Source: Methanobacteriota archaeon
GTDB lineage: Archaea; Halobacteriota; Methanomicrobia; Methanomicrobiales; Methanomicrobiaceae
Assembly: GCA_016841665.1 (NCBI GenBank)
Contig: JAENYT010000003.1
Coordinates: forward strand, 62,001 to 126,000
Length of the DNA stretch: 64,000 nt
Direction of reading: 5' to 3'
The position numbers were made by a program, and so were the translations under genes. This document shows, in pieces, positions 35,455 to 44,210 of this stretch. Below the pieces are notes generated by a model, which was not told where the DNA came from, did not search any database, and worked only from the letters and a program-made list of their open reading frames with translations. Position 1 is the first letter of the stretch. The number at the start of each line of letters is the position of its first letter.

Positions 35455-35901
35455 ATCTGAATCCTGTCACTCTCTCCATGCCCCAGTATAGTTCCCGAAG
35501 CAGCGGATTGCAGTGGTGCGGAAATGCCCGGCGATGTTCGTGGGAATTGCCAGTATCTAGCCGAAATCGGAATCGACCGGGCTATTCCCGGTGCTCACCG
35601 AAGCTGTCATTTCACTATCTTTTGGGGAGCAACTCTGATGCACATGGGTGTTCGCACATTTACGCACTTTACGCCCATTTTGGACGGTCTGAACCTTGAT
35701 TTCGGGGCATTTTCCAATTTATTTACTAATATAAATATATTATTGCAGGCAGGCGGTACACGAACTCCGCAGCAATGGTTCGGATAGAACTGCGCAATAC
35801 CGGGTTCTCTCAAGGAGGAAAGAGCGGATCCGGGAGAGGAGGCGGTAGCCAAACTTTTTTTACCTCTCTTTCCGTTCATGCTTGCATGAAGGTGAGAGGC
35901 G
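35455..35901. other. Intergenic with AT-rich block, no gene recognised
   Basis: ATTTACTAATATAAATATATTATTG at about 35718-35742 may be a promoter for the TMEM175-type gene at 35902, though it is far upstream. No convincing coding frame. Confidence 0.45.
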
Positions 35902-36579
35902 ATGGCTGCCCCCGATGAGAACAGGGAGACCTCCGGCCGGACCCGGCTGACCCATATTCTTCCCACGGACCGGCTGAATGCGTTCGCCGACGGCGTGTTC
36001 GCGATCGTCATCACGCTGCTCGTGCTCGAAATCCCGGTGCCGGAGGTTGCCGACGGCCTGTTCTGGGCACTCGTGGAACAGTGGCCCGACTTCCTCGCCT
36101 ATCTCATCAGTTTTGTGTTCATCGGCGGGTTCTGGATGACACACGCAGCCATCACCCGGCTCACGGCGCAGGAAGACCAGGTCACCTTCCGCCTGACGCT
36201 TATTGCGCTCTTCTTCGTCTCCCTGATCCCCTTCTCCACGAGCCTGATGGCCACGCACCTCACCGGGCCGGGTTCCCGGCTATCGGTATCCATCTACGGG
36301 CTGGACCTGCTCATCGCCTCGATCATGCTGAGCGGGATCATGCGCTACCTTGCCCGGCGCCGTGAGCTGCTCGTGGACGGCCTCGCGGAGGAGGATTTTG
36401 ATGATATGGAACGAAAGCGGCGGTCGGGCATCATCTTCAACGGCATCGGGGTGCTGCTCGCCCTGCTCTTCCCCCCGCTGGCGGTCGCCGTGTACATCGG
36501 GGTGGCGATCTTCTTCTTCGTCCAGCCCCTGCTGTATAAACGGATTATACGGCGTTCTTTGAAAACGCACGGGGAGTGA
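35902..36579 (+). CDS. TMEM175-family (DUF1211) potassium channel
   Basis: 225 residues. The family motif appears as RLNAFADGVFAIVITLLVLEI (RxxxFxDG), followed by helices FLAYLISFVFIGGFWMTHAA, LTLIALFFVSLIPFS and three more, six in total. Prokaryotic members form tetrameric K+ leak channels. GGTGAGAGGCG lies just upstream of the ATG. It is divergent from the CLC gene and convergent with the antiporter. Confidence 0.9.
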   Translation: MAAPDENRETSGRTRLTHILPTDRLNAFADGVFAIVITLLVLEIPVPEVADGLFWALVEQWPDFLAYLISFVFIGGFWMTHAAITRLTAQEDQVTFRLTLIALFFVSLIPFSTSLMATHLTGPGSRLSVSIYGLDLLIASIMLSGIMRYLARRRELLVDGLAEEDFDDMERKRRSGIIFNGIGVLLALLFPPLAVAVYIGVAIFFFVQPLLYKRIIRRSLKTHGE

Positions 36580-36620
36580 AAATCCCGCTCGCCGGGAAAA
36601 GCGGGAATATCAACCGTGAA

Positions 36621-37952
36621 TTATTTCTCTTCGCCTTCACCGGCCCCGGCATATTCGATTGATGCGTATTCAAGGACTCCGACCACGCGTCCCCGCCGGT
36701 CGGGAAGCTCCGGCACCTCCTCCTTTTCGGGCGCGGTATCTTGGAGAGTCTCTGCATACCGGGTGTAGCGTTTGATCGCGGGATTCGCCGAGATACCGTG
36801 GGCAAACACGCTCAGGATGACCGTTGCCGTGACGGCAAGGGAGATGGTCTGCATTCCCGGGAGCGTTCCCGCTTCCCCGAGAACAGCGAGCAGCAGCACG
36901 ATGGAGGCGAGGCCCCGGGGGCCGAACCATCCCAGAAACAGGACCGTAGCGGTGCCCAGGCGGGAGCCAATCAAGGCGATGGCCACCGGCAGCATGCGGA
37001 CGAAGGTGAGACTCAGCACCGCATAGAGGGCGAGGACGAGGCTGAAGTGCTGGATCAGGACGTAGGAGAGGATGCCGAGGATGAAAAAGATGGCATGGCC
37101 GAGGATCTCGCCTTCGGCCTCGGTGAAATCGACGAGGGATCGGACGACGTTCCGGTATACCGCTCCTGCGAAAAAACCGGCGATAAATGCGGCGATAAAC
37201 CCGGATGCCCCCAGGAGATCGGCGAGAATCCAGGCGATGATGGCGATACCCATCAGGGCAATCCACTCGTAGATCTGCTCCATCCATCCGTGTTCCACCG
37301 CCCTGTTCATTAACCAGCCCCCGGCAAGTCCGACCATCGCCCCCACGATTACGGCCAGCCCGATCTGGACGATTGCGGAGACGATCCAGAACCCGGGGGT
37401 AAGCTGCAGCTCTTCCGTGATAGCGATCGTTACCAGGACGGTGAGCACCGGGATCACCGCCCCATCATTGAGGCCTGCCTCCACGTTGAGCGCCTGGCGT
37501 ATCCGCAGGGGCACCTTCTCGCTGGACACGATGGCCTCGCCGAGCGCCGCATCGGTGGGCGAGAGGAGGCAGGCGAGGATTCCCGCTTCAAGAAGGGTGA
37601 GATCGGAAAAGAGGAGGACGCCCACCACAATGCCGGCCGCAATGGTCAGTGGCAGCCCGATCACGAGCAGACGTGCAGGGAGATCGCCGCTCCCTTTCAG
37701 CGCACGGAGGTTGATGCGGGAGGCATCGGAGAACAGGGTGAGCACCAGTGCGATCTCTGCGATCAGAAGCACGAATTCTCTCTCGGCGGTGAGCGTGACA
37801 AGATCGATGCCCCCCGGCCCGAGCAGCAGGCCCGTGGTGAGAAACACCATCGGTGCGGTGAGGAACGTCCCCTCGATCCGGCGGGAGACGAGGCTAAAGA
37901 GGAAGAGCACCGCCACAAAGGCGGCGAGAAAGATGATGACTTCTTCTGCCAT
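36621..37952 (-). CDS. CPA1-type Na+(K+)/H+ antiporter
   Basis: 443 residues, about twelve membrane helices. Diagnostic segments are LLSPTDAALGEAIV, the ion-site EAGLNDGAVIPVL (ND pair of electroneutral CPA1/NhaP antiporters) and LGWFGPRGLASIVLLLAVLGE. A charged C-terminal tail of about 50 residues (APEKEEVPELPDRRGR) is cytoplasmic. It should exchange cytoplasmic Na+ or K+ for H+, linking the Na+ and H+ gradients used by the two ATPases in this window. Confidence 0.93.
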   Translation of the reverse strand: MAEEVIIFLAAFVAVLFLFSLVSRRIEGTFLTAPMVFLTTGLLLGPGGIDLVTLTAEREFVLLIAEIALVLTLFSDASRINLRALKGSGDLPARLLVIGLPLTIAAGIVVGVLLFSDLTLLEAGILACLLSPTDAALGEAIVSSEKVPLRIRQALNVEAGLNDGAVIPVLTVLVTIAITEELQLTPGFWIVSAIVQIGLAVIVGAMVGLAGGWLMNRAVEHGWMEQIYEWIALMGIAIIAWILADLLGASGFIAAFIAGFFAGAVYRNVVRSLVDFTEAEGEILGHAIFFILGILSYVLIQHFSLVLALYAVLSLTFVRMLPVAIALIGSRLGTATVLFLGWFGPRGLASIVLLLAVLGEAGTLPGMQTISLAVTATVILSVFAHGISANPAIKRYTRYAETLQDTAPEKEEVPELPDRRGRVVGVLEYASIEYAGAGEGEEK

Positions 37953-38116
37953 ATCGTCACGGTCGTTTGCCTTTTACGGGGAGTATTCAATGCCTGCCCG
38001 GCCCCACACCTCCACTATCAGCTCCTTGCTGCTCTCCTCGCTACGAAACGTGTCTCGTCGAACGACCGGAAGAACACGGTCCCGGACGCCTTCCCGCCGT
38101 GTATAAAGGCCCTCTC

Positions 38117-38596
38117 CTATGCGGGAGTCTTTGCACTGATGCCGAAGGCCTCGGAGATCTCGTCAAGGACCGCCTTTTCCGGATCGCTCACGGCAACACC
38201 ATGCTCTTTTGCCGCTTCGGCCACCTTTTGACCTATCGCCAATGCCCACTTCTTATAGGCCATTGCCTCGTCGGGAGATACCTTGGACAGCGCCGCAGAA
38301 GCGGATTTTGCTGCCTCGATGGTCGTATTCCGATAGCCCGTCTGGTTATGCCTCAGCAGATCCTGTTGCTCTTTAATCAACGCCTTCTCCTCTGATTGCA
38401 TCTCGGCGGATACCAGGCCGACCAGGGCACTCCCGCTTTGGGCTGCCAGCGTAACGGGTTCCTGGATCATGGCTTTCGTCTCGCCCCATGCGCCCAGGAA
38501 CGATGGCGCTGCCGCAATGACCGTCATTGAAATTGCGAATGGCAGACGTACAAGGTTCTTCCATTCTTCATCCGTAAAATTCTCCTTTAGTTCCAT
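38117..38596 (-). CDS. Conserved helical hypothetical protein
   Basis: 159 residues starting MELKENFTDEEWKNLVRLPFAISM. A mildly hydrophobic segment (FAISMTVIAAAPSFLGAWG) is followed by long helices (LVSAEMQSEEKALIKEQQDLL, AAKSASAALSKVSPDEAMAYKKW). Upstream lies GGTGGGAC before the ATG. I do not recognise a named family. Its place next to the antiporter and sulfatase is the only context. Confidence 0.75.
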   Translation of the reverse strand: MELKENFTDEEWKNLVRLPFAISMTVIAAAPSFLGAWGETKAMIQEPVTLAAQSGSALVGLVSAEMQSEEKALIKEQQDLLRHNQTGYRNTTIEAAKSASAALSKVSPDEAMAYKKWALAIGQKVAEAAKEHGVAVSDPEKAVLDEISEAFGISAKTPA

Positions 38597-38934
38597 GTCC
38601 CACCACCGGGAAGGTCTATATCAGTGCATATTATAAGAGAATTTCTATAAATCACCTCGATATCAAGGGAATGGTACATTGCCAGACGAGGTGGCCGCAC
38701 AGATGCCCGTCCGTCCGGCATCCGCACTCCCCGTCGCCTCCAATGAGACGAGCAGCACCTTGACCGGCCCCCTCCCGATGAAGATGATCAGGAAGAGGTC
38801 AATGAGGGGGAAGATCGATTGCCATTACCGTATACCTCCCCGCATCAACACCCCTGGCGGAGCCGGTTGCCCGCCCATAGAGGCACGGATTCGCTCACCC
38901 GGCTCCTCCTCCCCCGAGGTACAGGGGCGGGATA
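38597..38934. other. Intergenic, no gene recognised
   Basis: An AT-rich patch (GCATATTATAAGAGAATTTCTATAAATC) at about 38624-38651 probably holds the promoter of the leftward gene ending at 38596. Nothing else was seen. Confidence 0.5.
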
Positions 38935-41283
38935 TTAATCCCGCATGACCCAGGCGGTCACCTGTTTTTCGAAGTCGATATAGGGTTCGCCGCTCACATC
39001 AATCACCACCCGGTCGATGGTTCCGCCTGAAAAGGCGAACGGTGCGGCGTAGTCCGGCGATACCGGGGACCCGCTGTCACGGCCAATGCAGAGACCGTCG
39101 CCGGTGAGAGAGAAGTATCCAGGCTGGGTCTTGATCCGGCCCTCGCCCACCTTCTTCATGTCCATGTACAGGGTGAGGGTGCCCACAGGGCTCTTTGTCT
39201 CCGTATCCTCCCCGTCCTTGGCGAACTCCGCGGTGAAGACGTGCCGGCCGGCGGGCACGGCGCGTTCCGAGGAGATCTTCTGGATGGCGTCCCCCAGCCA
39301 GTTGTAGACATAGTGCAGGCGTCCATCGGCGATGTACAGGCTGTGGCCGCCGGCCACACCTCCGTGGGCAAACAGCACACCCTGGACATCCGGGCCGTCG
39401 ATAACCGCGCCGGCGGCGATGGTGTACGATCGCCCGCGGATATTGACGGCCACCGACTCGGGAACCTCGGCGGTGCCTGGGTAGTAGACATAGCGGTTCC
39501 TCGGCCGGGAGGGCTGGGGCCGCGGCGTGGTTAAGAGCTCCAGCGCGCTGCGGTCATCAAGCGGCATACCATGGTAGACGCCCGCATAGTAGAACCAGAG
39601 CCCCTTGAGGAGCTCCAGCATATCGGGGTTCTGGTCTGCAAGGTTCTGCATCTGGGCCCGGTCCTCCTTCAGGTTATAGAGCTCCCAGACATCGTGTTCG
39701 AAGTTGCTCCAGCCGGAGAGAGGCGGGTGGAGGGTGTTTGCCAGCCAGCCCTGGTGATAGATTGCCCTCATGCCGAGCATCGCGTAGAACTGGGTCTCCC
39801 GTCCCGGTGCGTCGGGATTCTCAAAGCTGGCGTGGAAACTCTCCCCCTCGATCGGGCTCTGGGTGTAGCCCTTCAGCACCTCCGGCGGCTCGATTCCCAG
39901 CAGTTCATAGAGGGTGGGGACGATGTCCACGGCGTGGATGTACTGGTGGCGGATCTCGCCATGGGCGCGGATGCCCTGAGGCCACGCAACCAGGCACATG
40001 TCCGCGAGTCCGCCCTCGTATCCGGCGAACCGTTTCCAGTACGGAAACGGGGTATCGAATGCCCACGCCCACCCGGTGCAGTAGTGGTTGTATGTCCCCG
40101 GCCCCCCGAGCTCGTCGATGTGGGGGAGGTTTGCCTCGAGCGTATCCGGTACATTGTTGAAGAACTTGTTCTCGTTGAACGATCCGCTGGGACCGCCCTC
40201 GGCGCTGGCGCCGTTGTCGGATACCACGACGATGATGGTATTGTCGAACTGGCCGGACTCTTCCAGGTAGTCGAGGATCCGCCCGATCTGGGCATCGGTA
40301 TACGTGACATAGCCGGCATAGACCTCTGCCATACGGATAAACAGCTTCTTTTCGTCCTCGTTCAATGCATCCCAGGGCGGTACGAAGTCGAGGGCGGGCC
40401 AGGGCTGCCCATCGGGCCCGGTCGTTGCCGGTTCGCCATGGGGATTGATGGGGGATAACCTGGTGTTTTCCGGCAACAGCCCCATCTTCTTCTGGTTCTC
40501 CAGGATCTGCTCACGGATCTTCTCGTAGCCTATATCGAACCGGCCCCGGTACCGGTCGGCCCACTCCTTGAAGACGTGGTGCGGGGCGTGGGCACACCCG
40601 GGACAGAAGTACATGAACCAGGGCTTTTCGGGAGCGATGGTCCTCGAGTCGCGGATGAACTCGATCGCTTTTTCGGAAATATCTCTTGAGAAGTGGTAGC
40701 CCTCATCCGGCCGATACCGTTGATCCATGGGGTGGTTGTCGTAGACAAGGTCGGGGTACCACTGGTTGGTCTCCCCGCCCAGGAATCCGTAGTAGCGCTC
40801 AAATCCCCGCCCGAGCGGCCAGCGCCCCTTCCATGAGGACATGTCGGTCTCTTCTCCCGGGGTCAGGTGCCACTTGCCGATGGCGTAGGTGTTCCAGCCC
40901 CGTTCGTTCAGCACCTCCGAGATAAACCCGTTCTCGAAGGGGATTCGGGAGGAAAGCCCCGGGAAACCGGCCGAAGCCTCCGTGATGCAGGCCATGTTGT
41001 TACTGGTGGCGTTGCGGCCGGTGAGCAAAGAGGAGCGGGTAGGTGAACAGAGCGCGGTGGTATGGAAATTGCCGTACCGTATGCCCGCATCGGCGATACG
41101 CTGCATGGTGGGCGTCTCGATGGGCCCCCCGAATACATCCATGGCCCCGTAGCCCACATCGTCCCAGACGATCATCAGGATGTTGGGGGCCCCCTTCGGT
41201 GCCTGCGGCTGCAGGAAGGGGTCCCAGTCCGGCACCGAATCCCGGATATCGAGATTGATTGTTCCATTAAATTGTTTTGCCAT
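38935..41283 (-). CDS. Type I arylsulfatase, Cys (formylglycine) type
   Basis: 782 residues from the ATG at 41283 (GGAAG upstream). Metal ligands DD lie in LMIVWDDVGYG (residues 41-42) and the active-site motif CSPTRSSLLTGR has Cys79, which must become formylglycine. VVVSDNGASAEGG supplies the second metal DN pair. No signal peptide is visible, so the enzyme appears cytoplasmic, which is notable for a sulfatase. The C-terminal 200 residues form a beta-rich extension (LYMDMKKVGEGRIKTQPGYFSLT) like those of large bacterial arylsulfatases. The maturase gene is 5.8 kb downstream on the same strand. Confidence 0.94.
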   Translation of the reverse strand: MAKQFNGTINLDIRDSVPDWDPFLQPQAPKGAPNILMIVWDDVGYGAMDVFGGPIETPTMQRIADAGIRYGNFHTTALCSPTRSSLLTGRNATSNNMACITEASAGFPGLSSRIPFENGFISEVLNERGWNTYAIGKWHLTPGEETDMSSWKGRWPLGRGFERYYGFLGGETNQWYPDLVYDNHPMDQRYRPDEGYHFSRDISEKAIEFIRDSRTIAPEKPWFMYFCPGCAHAPHHVFKEWADRYRGRFDIGYEKIREQILENQKKMGLLPENTRLSPINPHGEPATTGPDGQPWPALDFVPPWDALNEDEKKLFIRMAEVYAGYVTYTDAQIGRILDYLEESGQFDNTIIVVVSDNGASAEGGPSGSFNENKFFNNVPDTLEANLPHIDELGGPGTYNHYCTGWAWAFDTPFPYWKRFAGYEGGLADMCLVAWPQGIRAHGEIRHQYIHAVDIVPTLYELLGIEPPEVLKGYTQSPIEGESFHASFENPDAPGRETQFYAMLGMRAIYHQGWLANTLHPPLSGWSNFEHDVWELYNLKEDRAQMQNLADQNPDMLELLKGLWFYYAGVYHGMPLDDRSALELLTTPRPQPSRPRNRYVYYPGTAEVPESVAVNIRGRSYTIAAGAVIDGPDVQGVLFAHGGVAGGHSLYIADGRLHYVYNWLGDAIQKISSERAVPAGRHVFTAEFAKDGEDTETKSPVGTLTLYMDMKKVGEGRIKTQPGYFSLTGDGLCIGRDSGSPVSPDYAAPFAFSGGTIDRVVIDVSGEPYIDFEKQVTAWVMRD

Positions 41284-41412
41284 AATTCTTCCCCCAATGT
41301 GCTGCGATGCCAGCATTGGATTGGGGCAGATACTATTCGAGGATATTTATATTGGTTGTGCGATGGGTGACGCGAACCGATCGGCGTGGAGCACCCTATC
41401 ACGGGGACCGCA

Positions 41413-42498
41413 TTATCTTCTCCCCCCTCGCATGGTGAATCTCCCGAACAGTCCCGATGCCGCGGGTGATTCCGCCTGCCCCATCAGCGCTGCGATCCAG
41501 CGGGTCTCATCAAAGCCTGCCAGCAGGTACTTCACCATCAGGGTGAGGGGGACGCCGAGAAACATGCCCGGCACCCCGAGCACCCATGTCCAGAAGAGGA
41601 TCGAGATGATCACAACAAGCGGGGAGATATCGAGCCGTTTGCCCGCCATCTGCGGGAACACGATGTTCTCTGCAGCAAAGTTGATGGCGCCGATGCCTAC
41701 AAGGACAACCACCGCCCCCCCGAGACCGAGCTGAAGCCAGGCGATCCCCACGGGGGGGATGGAGGCGAGGGCGAGCCCGAAGTAGGGGATGAAGCTCATT
41801 ACGAAGACCACGAGCCCCCAGAGCAGGGCCGACTGGATCCCCATCGCCCACAGCAGGACGGCCGTCGCCGCCCCGGTGATGAGGTTGATCTGGATCCTGA
41901 TGACCACGTACTCGATGAGCTGGTCGCTAAAATTGATGAATTGCCCGAGCACAGTTTGTGCGGCTTTTGGTGTTTGATCCAGAGTGGCTCCCCATTTCGA
42001 TACTTCAAGCAGCATGAACACGCTGAGGATAATAACCAGGAGCACATCGATGAGGAACTGGATCATCCCGGCGATGATCGTGGTGATGGTGGGAATGAGG
42101 GAGGTGGTGCTGCTGATAATATCGATCTCCCTCATATCCGGGATTACGAGGCCGAGTGGTGCGATCAGACCCGCAACGCGGGCGATCTGCTCGGCGAGCA
42201 GGTCCTGGTATGCCGGGAGTGCCCCCTCCAGTTCGGGGACAGAGAGGTTGAGAATGGCGATGAACAGGATCGCCACGAGGGCGAGGCCGGCAATGAGGAT
42301 GAGGACCGCCCCGAGCGTGGGGATCCCTCGCGCTTCGAGCTTTCGAAGCCAGGGAAGTGCGATGATGGCCAGAAAAAAAGAGAAAAGAACTACATTGACA
42401 ATGGAAGCGCCGAAGTGCATGCCCGCAAGCAGCACCACGGTGCACGCCGCCGCAATGAGGGCCCGCGCCGGTGCGGAGAGAGCCGCTTCCGCTGTCAT
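41413..42498 (-). CDS. AI-2E/PerM-family transporter
   Basis: 361 residues with seven to eight membrane helices. The first two helices (LIAAACTVVLLAGMHFGASIV, FFLAIIALPWLRKL), the long periplasmic-type helical insert and the C-terminal VILVGIGAINFAAENIVFPQMAGKRLDISPLVVIISILFW are the family hallmarks. Members include exporters of unknown substrates and Na+(Li+)/H+ antiporters, so the AI-2 name should not be taken literally. Confidence 0.9.
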   Translation of the reverse strand: MTAEAALSAPARALIAAACTVVLLAGMHFGASIVNVVLFSFFLAIIALPWLRKLEARGIPTLGAVLILIAGLALVAILFIAILNLSVPELEGALPAYQDLLAEQIARVAGLIAPLGLVIPDMREIDIISSTTSLIPTITTIIAGMIQFLIDVLLVIILSVFMLLEVSKWGATLDQTPKAAQTVLGQFINFSDQLIEYVVIRIQINLITGAATAVLLWAMGIQSALLWGLVVFVMSFIPYFGLALASIPPVGIAWLQLGLGGAVVVLVGIGAINFAAENIVFPQMAGKRLDISPLVVIISILFWTWVLGVPGMFLGVPLTLMVKYLLAGFDETRWIAALMGQAESPAASGLFGRFTMRGGRR

Positions 42499-42535
42499 GG
42501 TATCTCAGTACACGGTGGCCGTGCAGCGCACACCC

Positions 42536-42952
42536 TCATCCCCGCGGCACAGGCGTGACTTCGCGTCCTCTGTACAATTCTTCGGGGTTTTCACGCAGCC
42601 AGTCCCAGGCGTCAACGATCTGCTCTTCGCTGAAGTAGCGGATATCGGTATGCGAGATAAACCCGAAGATCTTCGAGATCCAGGTCATCAGCTCCTCCCT
42701 TGAGTTTTCGCCGACCACTGCAATCCGCTCGATATTTTCGAGTTTGGACCAGAGTTTGAGGTCCTCCCATGCGGCCTCTGCGGTCCAGCCCTCGAAGTGC
42801 TCTAATTTGAAAAGCAGCCTGACATCCCCGTACTCGTCGATTGCCTCCTCGAGCAGGGGAATGAAGTAATCAGCATAATCGTCGTCGGTCAGTTTCTCTG
42901 AGGCCTCAAACCCGATCACTTTTCCTGAAGATCTCTCCATCCACCGGATCAT
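42536..42952 (-). CDS. SpoIIAA-like STAS-fold protein
   Basis: 138 residues from the ATG at 42952, chosen because GGGTGG lies 6 bases upstream; the longer frame is Gln/Pro-rich and unlike the family. GKVIGFEASEKLTDDDYADYFIPLLEEAIDEYGDVRLLFKLEHFEGW followed by RIAVVGENSREELMTWISKIF and IRYFSEEQIVDAWDWLRE match the SpoIIAA-like (SEC14/STAS) family. Some members bind lipids or nucleotides. It follows the DUF1269 gene by 92 bp on the same strand. Confidence 0.88.
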   Translation of the reverse strand: MIRWMERSSGKVIGFEASEKLTDDDYADYFIPLLEEAIDEYGDVRLLFKLEHFEGWTAEAAWEDLKLWSKLENIERIAVVGENSREELMTWISKIFGFISHTDIRYFSEEQIVDAWDWLRENPEELYRGREVTPVPRG

Positions 42953-43044
42953 GTGCATCCACCCTGATTGGATTTGGTTTTTCTGGAAGCGATACGGAGG
43001 TGTGGCGGGGAAAGCCCCGCAACCCCTGCCGGACAGGTATTGGA

Positions 43045-43566
43045 TCACCCCATGGGCGGTATGCCCTCAACCGCTCGTGAAGGCGCTTCGCTGAACGCCT
43101 CCCGCAGTTTTTCCTCGTTCTCCTCCGATAGCGAGGTCTGGATGACCGTGCCCTTGAACTCGGTCAGCCCGGCGAGCACCTTGTCGGGCGTGGATTCCTT
43201 GATGAGCATGAAGACCGCGGAATTGCCCGGCTGAATCGTCTCTGCAATCTGTTCGATAAATTTGTCATCGATCCCGTAGTCGGAGAAATGTCCTGCAAGC
43301 GCACCGGTGATAGCACCGATTGCAAGGCCGAAGAGCGGCATGAAGAAGATGAGGCCCAGTAACAGCCCCCAGAAGCTACCGCTGAGTGCGCCGACCCCTG
43401 CCATACTTACCGACTGTTTGATATCGGGTTTGCCGTCCTGGTGGCGGACGACAACGACCAGATCCTCCAGTTTGATGATATGTTCCTTCTGCATCTGTTC
43501 CAGCCGGTCCTTCACCTGGAAAGCCGTCTGTTCATCATTGAATGCAACAACCACTAAATCACTCAT
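43045..43566 (-). CDS. DUF1269 membrane protein with glycine zipper
   Basis: 173 residues: a soluble N-terminal domain (MSDLVVVAFNDEQTAFQVKDRL ... LEDLVVVVRHQDGK), a hydrophobic hairpin with glycine zippers (GVGALSGSFWGLLLGLIFFMPLFGLAIGAITGALAGHF) and a soluble C-terminal domain (IQPGNSAVFMLIKESTPDKVLAGL). It is the full-length DUF1269 layout and is distantly related to the two DUF6325-like proteins in this window. GGGGTGGGAC precedes the ATG. Role unknown, often stress-linked. Confidence 0.9.
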   Translation of the reverse strand: MSDLVVVAFNDEQTAFQVKDRLEQMQKEHIIKLEDLVVVVRHQDGKPDIKQSVSMAGVGALSGSFWGLLLGLIFFMPLFGLAIGAITGALAGHFSDYGIDDKFIEQIAETIQPGNSAVFMLIKESTPDKVLAGLTEFKGTVIQTSLSEENEEKLREAFSEAPSRAVEGIPPMG

Positions 43567-44210
43567 TGTCCCACCCCACGATGGTCTCTACTCACCGTGC
43601 GATCAGTGCGAGGTAGGGGAACCATGCGCAGTGCCGTGTCTGCAACCGCCTGTTGTCCCTCACGCTGCTGAGTGTCATTGCAAATTATTTATATTAATTG
43701 GTGAATACCCATGGCGGGGGAGAGAGTACGCTTGCGAGATAATGACGCCATCCAATATTCATCGTGCAGGACGGAGCGTGGAAAGGACGGTATCGACCTG
43801 ACATCGCAGATCCTGCATGTGCAGGAGCGGATCATCATGACCGACGGGTACGGCCCTCCCGCCCTGCTCCTGTTCTGGATAGGGCTTGCCGCGTTCTACG
43901 CACCGAAAATACGCCGTGTCTGCAGTCCCGGCCTGCGGCGGGTCTCGCACAGCATTCCGCGTCCTGCCATCCTCACCCTGTCCGGCAGAAGGCGGTAACC
44001 CGGAGTGGGTACGCAGCGATCGGCCCTGTGTTCCTGCCTTTTGCGGTCTTTGTCGTGCCGAATCCCTCTTAAGCATGCCCTGACATGACCAGTCGAGCCA
44101 CGCCGGGCAACGGCAGTTATAACTGTGTAAATATTAAATGAACTATTATACTTGCTGCCGGGCGATGGCCGGATCCTCCGGACCACCGGAGCAACCAGGG
44201 GAATGTGTTC
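43567..44210. other. Intergenic, no firm gene
   Basis: A TATA-like AAATTATTTATATTAATTGG sits at 43681-43700, and AGGAG precedes an ATG at 43837 that opens a 53-codon frame (MTDGYGPPALLLFWIGLAAF...) ending in an Arg-rich tail at 43998. The frame could be a small membrane protein but the support is weak. TATA-like sequence at 44128-44150 probably serves the lipoprotein gene at 44211. Confidence 0.35.

Noticed and set aside
43711-43998. A 95-codon frame between DUF1269 and the META lipoprotein
   Set aside because: The composition changes from polar to Arg/Pro-rich with no motif; only its 53-codon 3' part has a possible ribosome-binding site, which is noted as uncertain.
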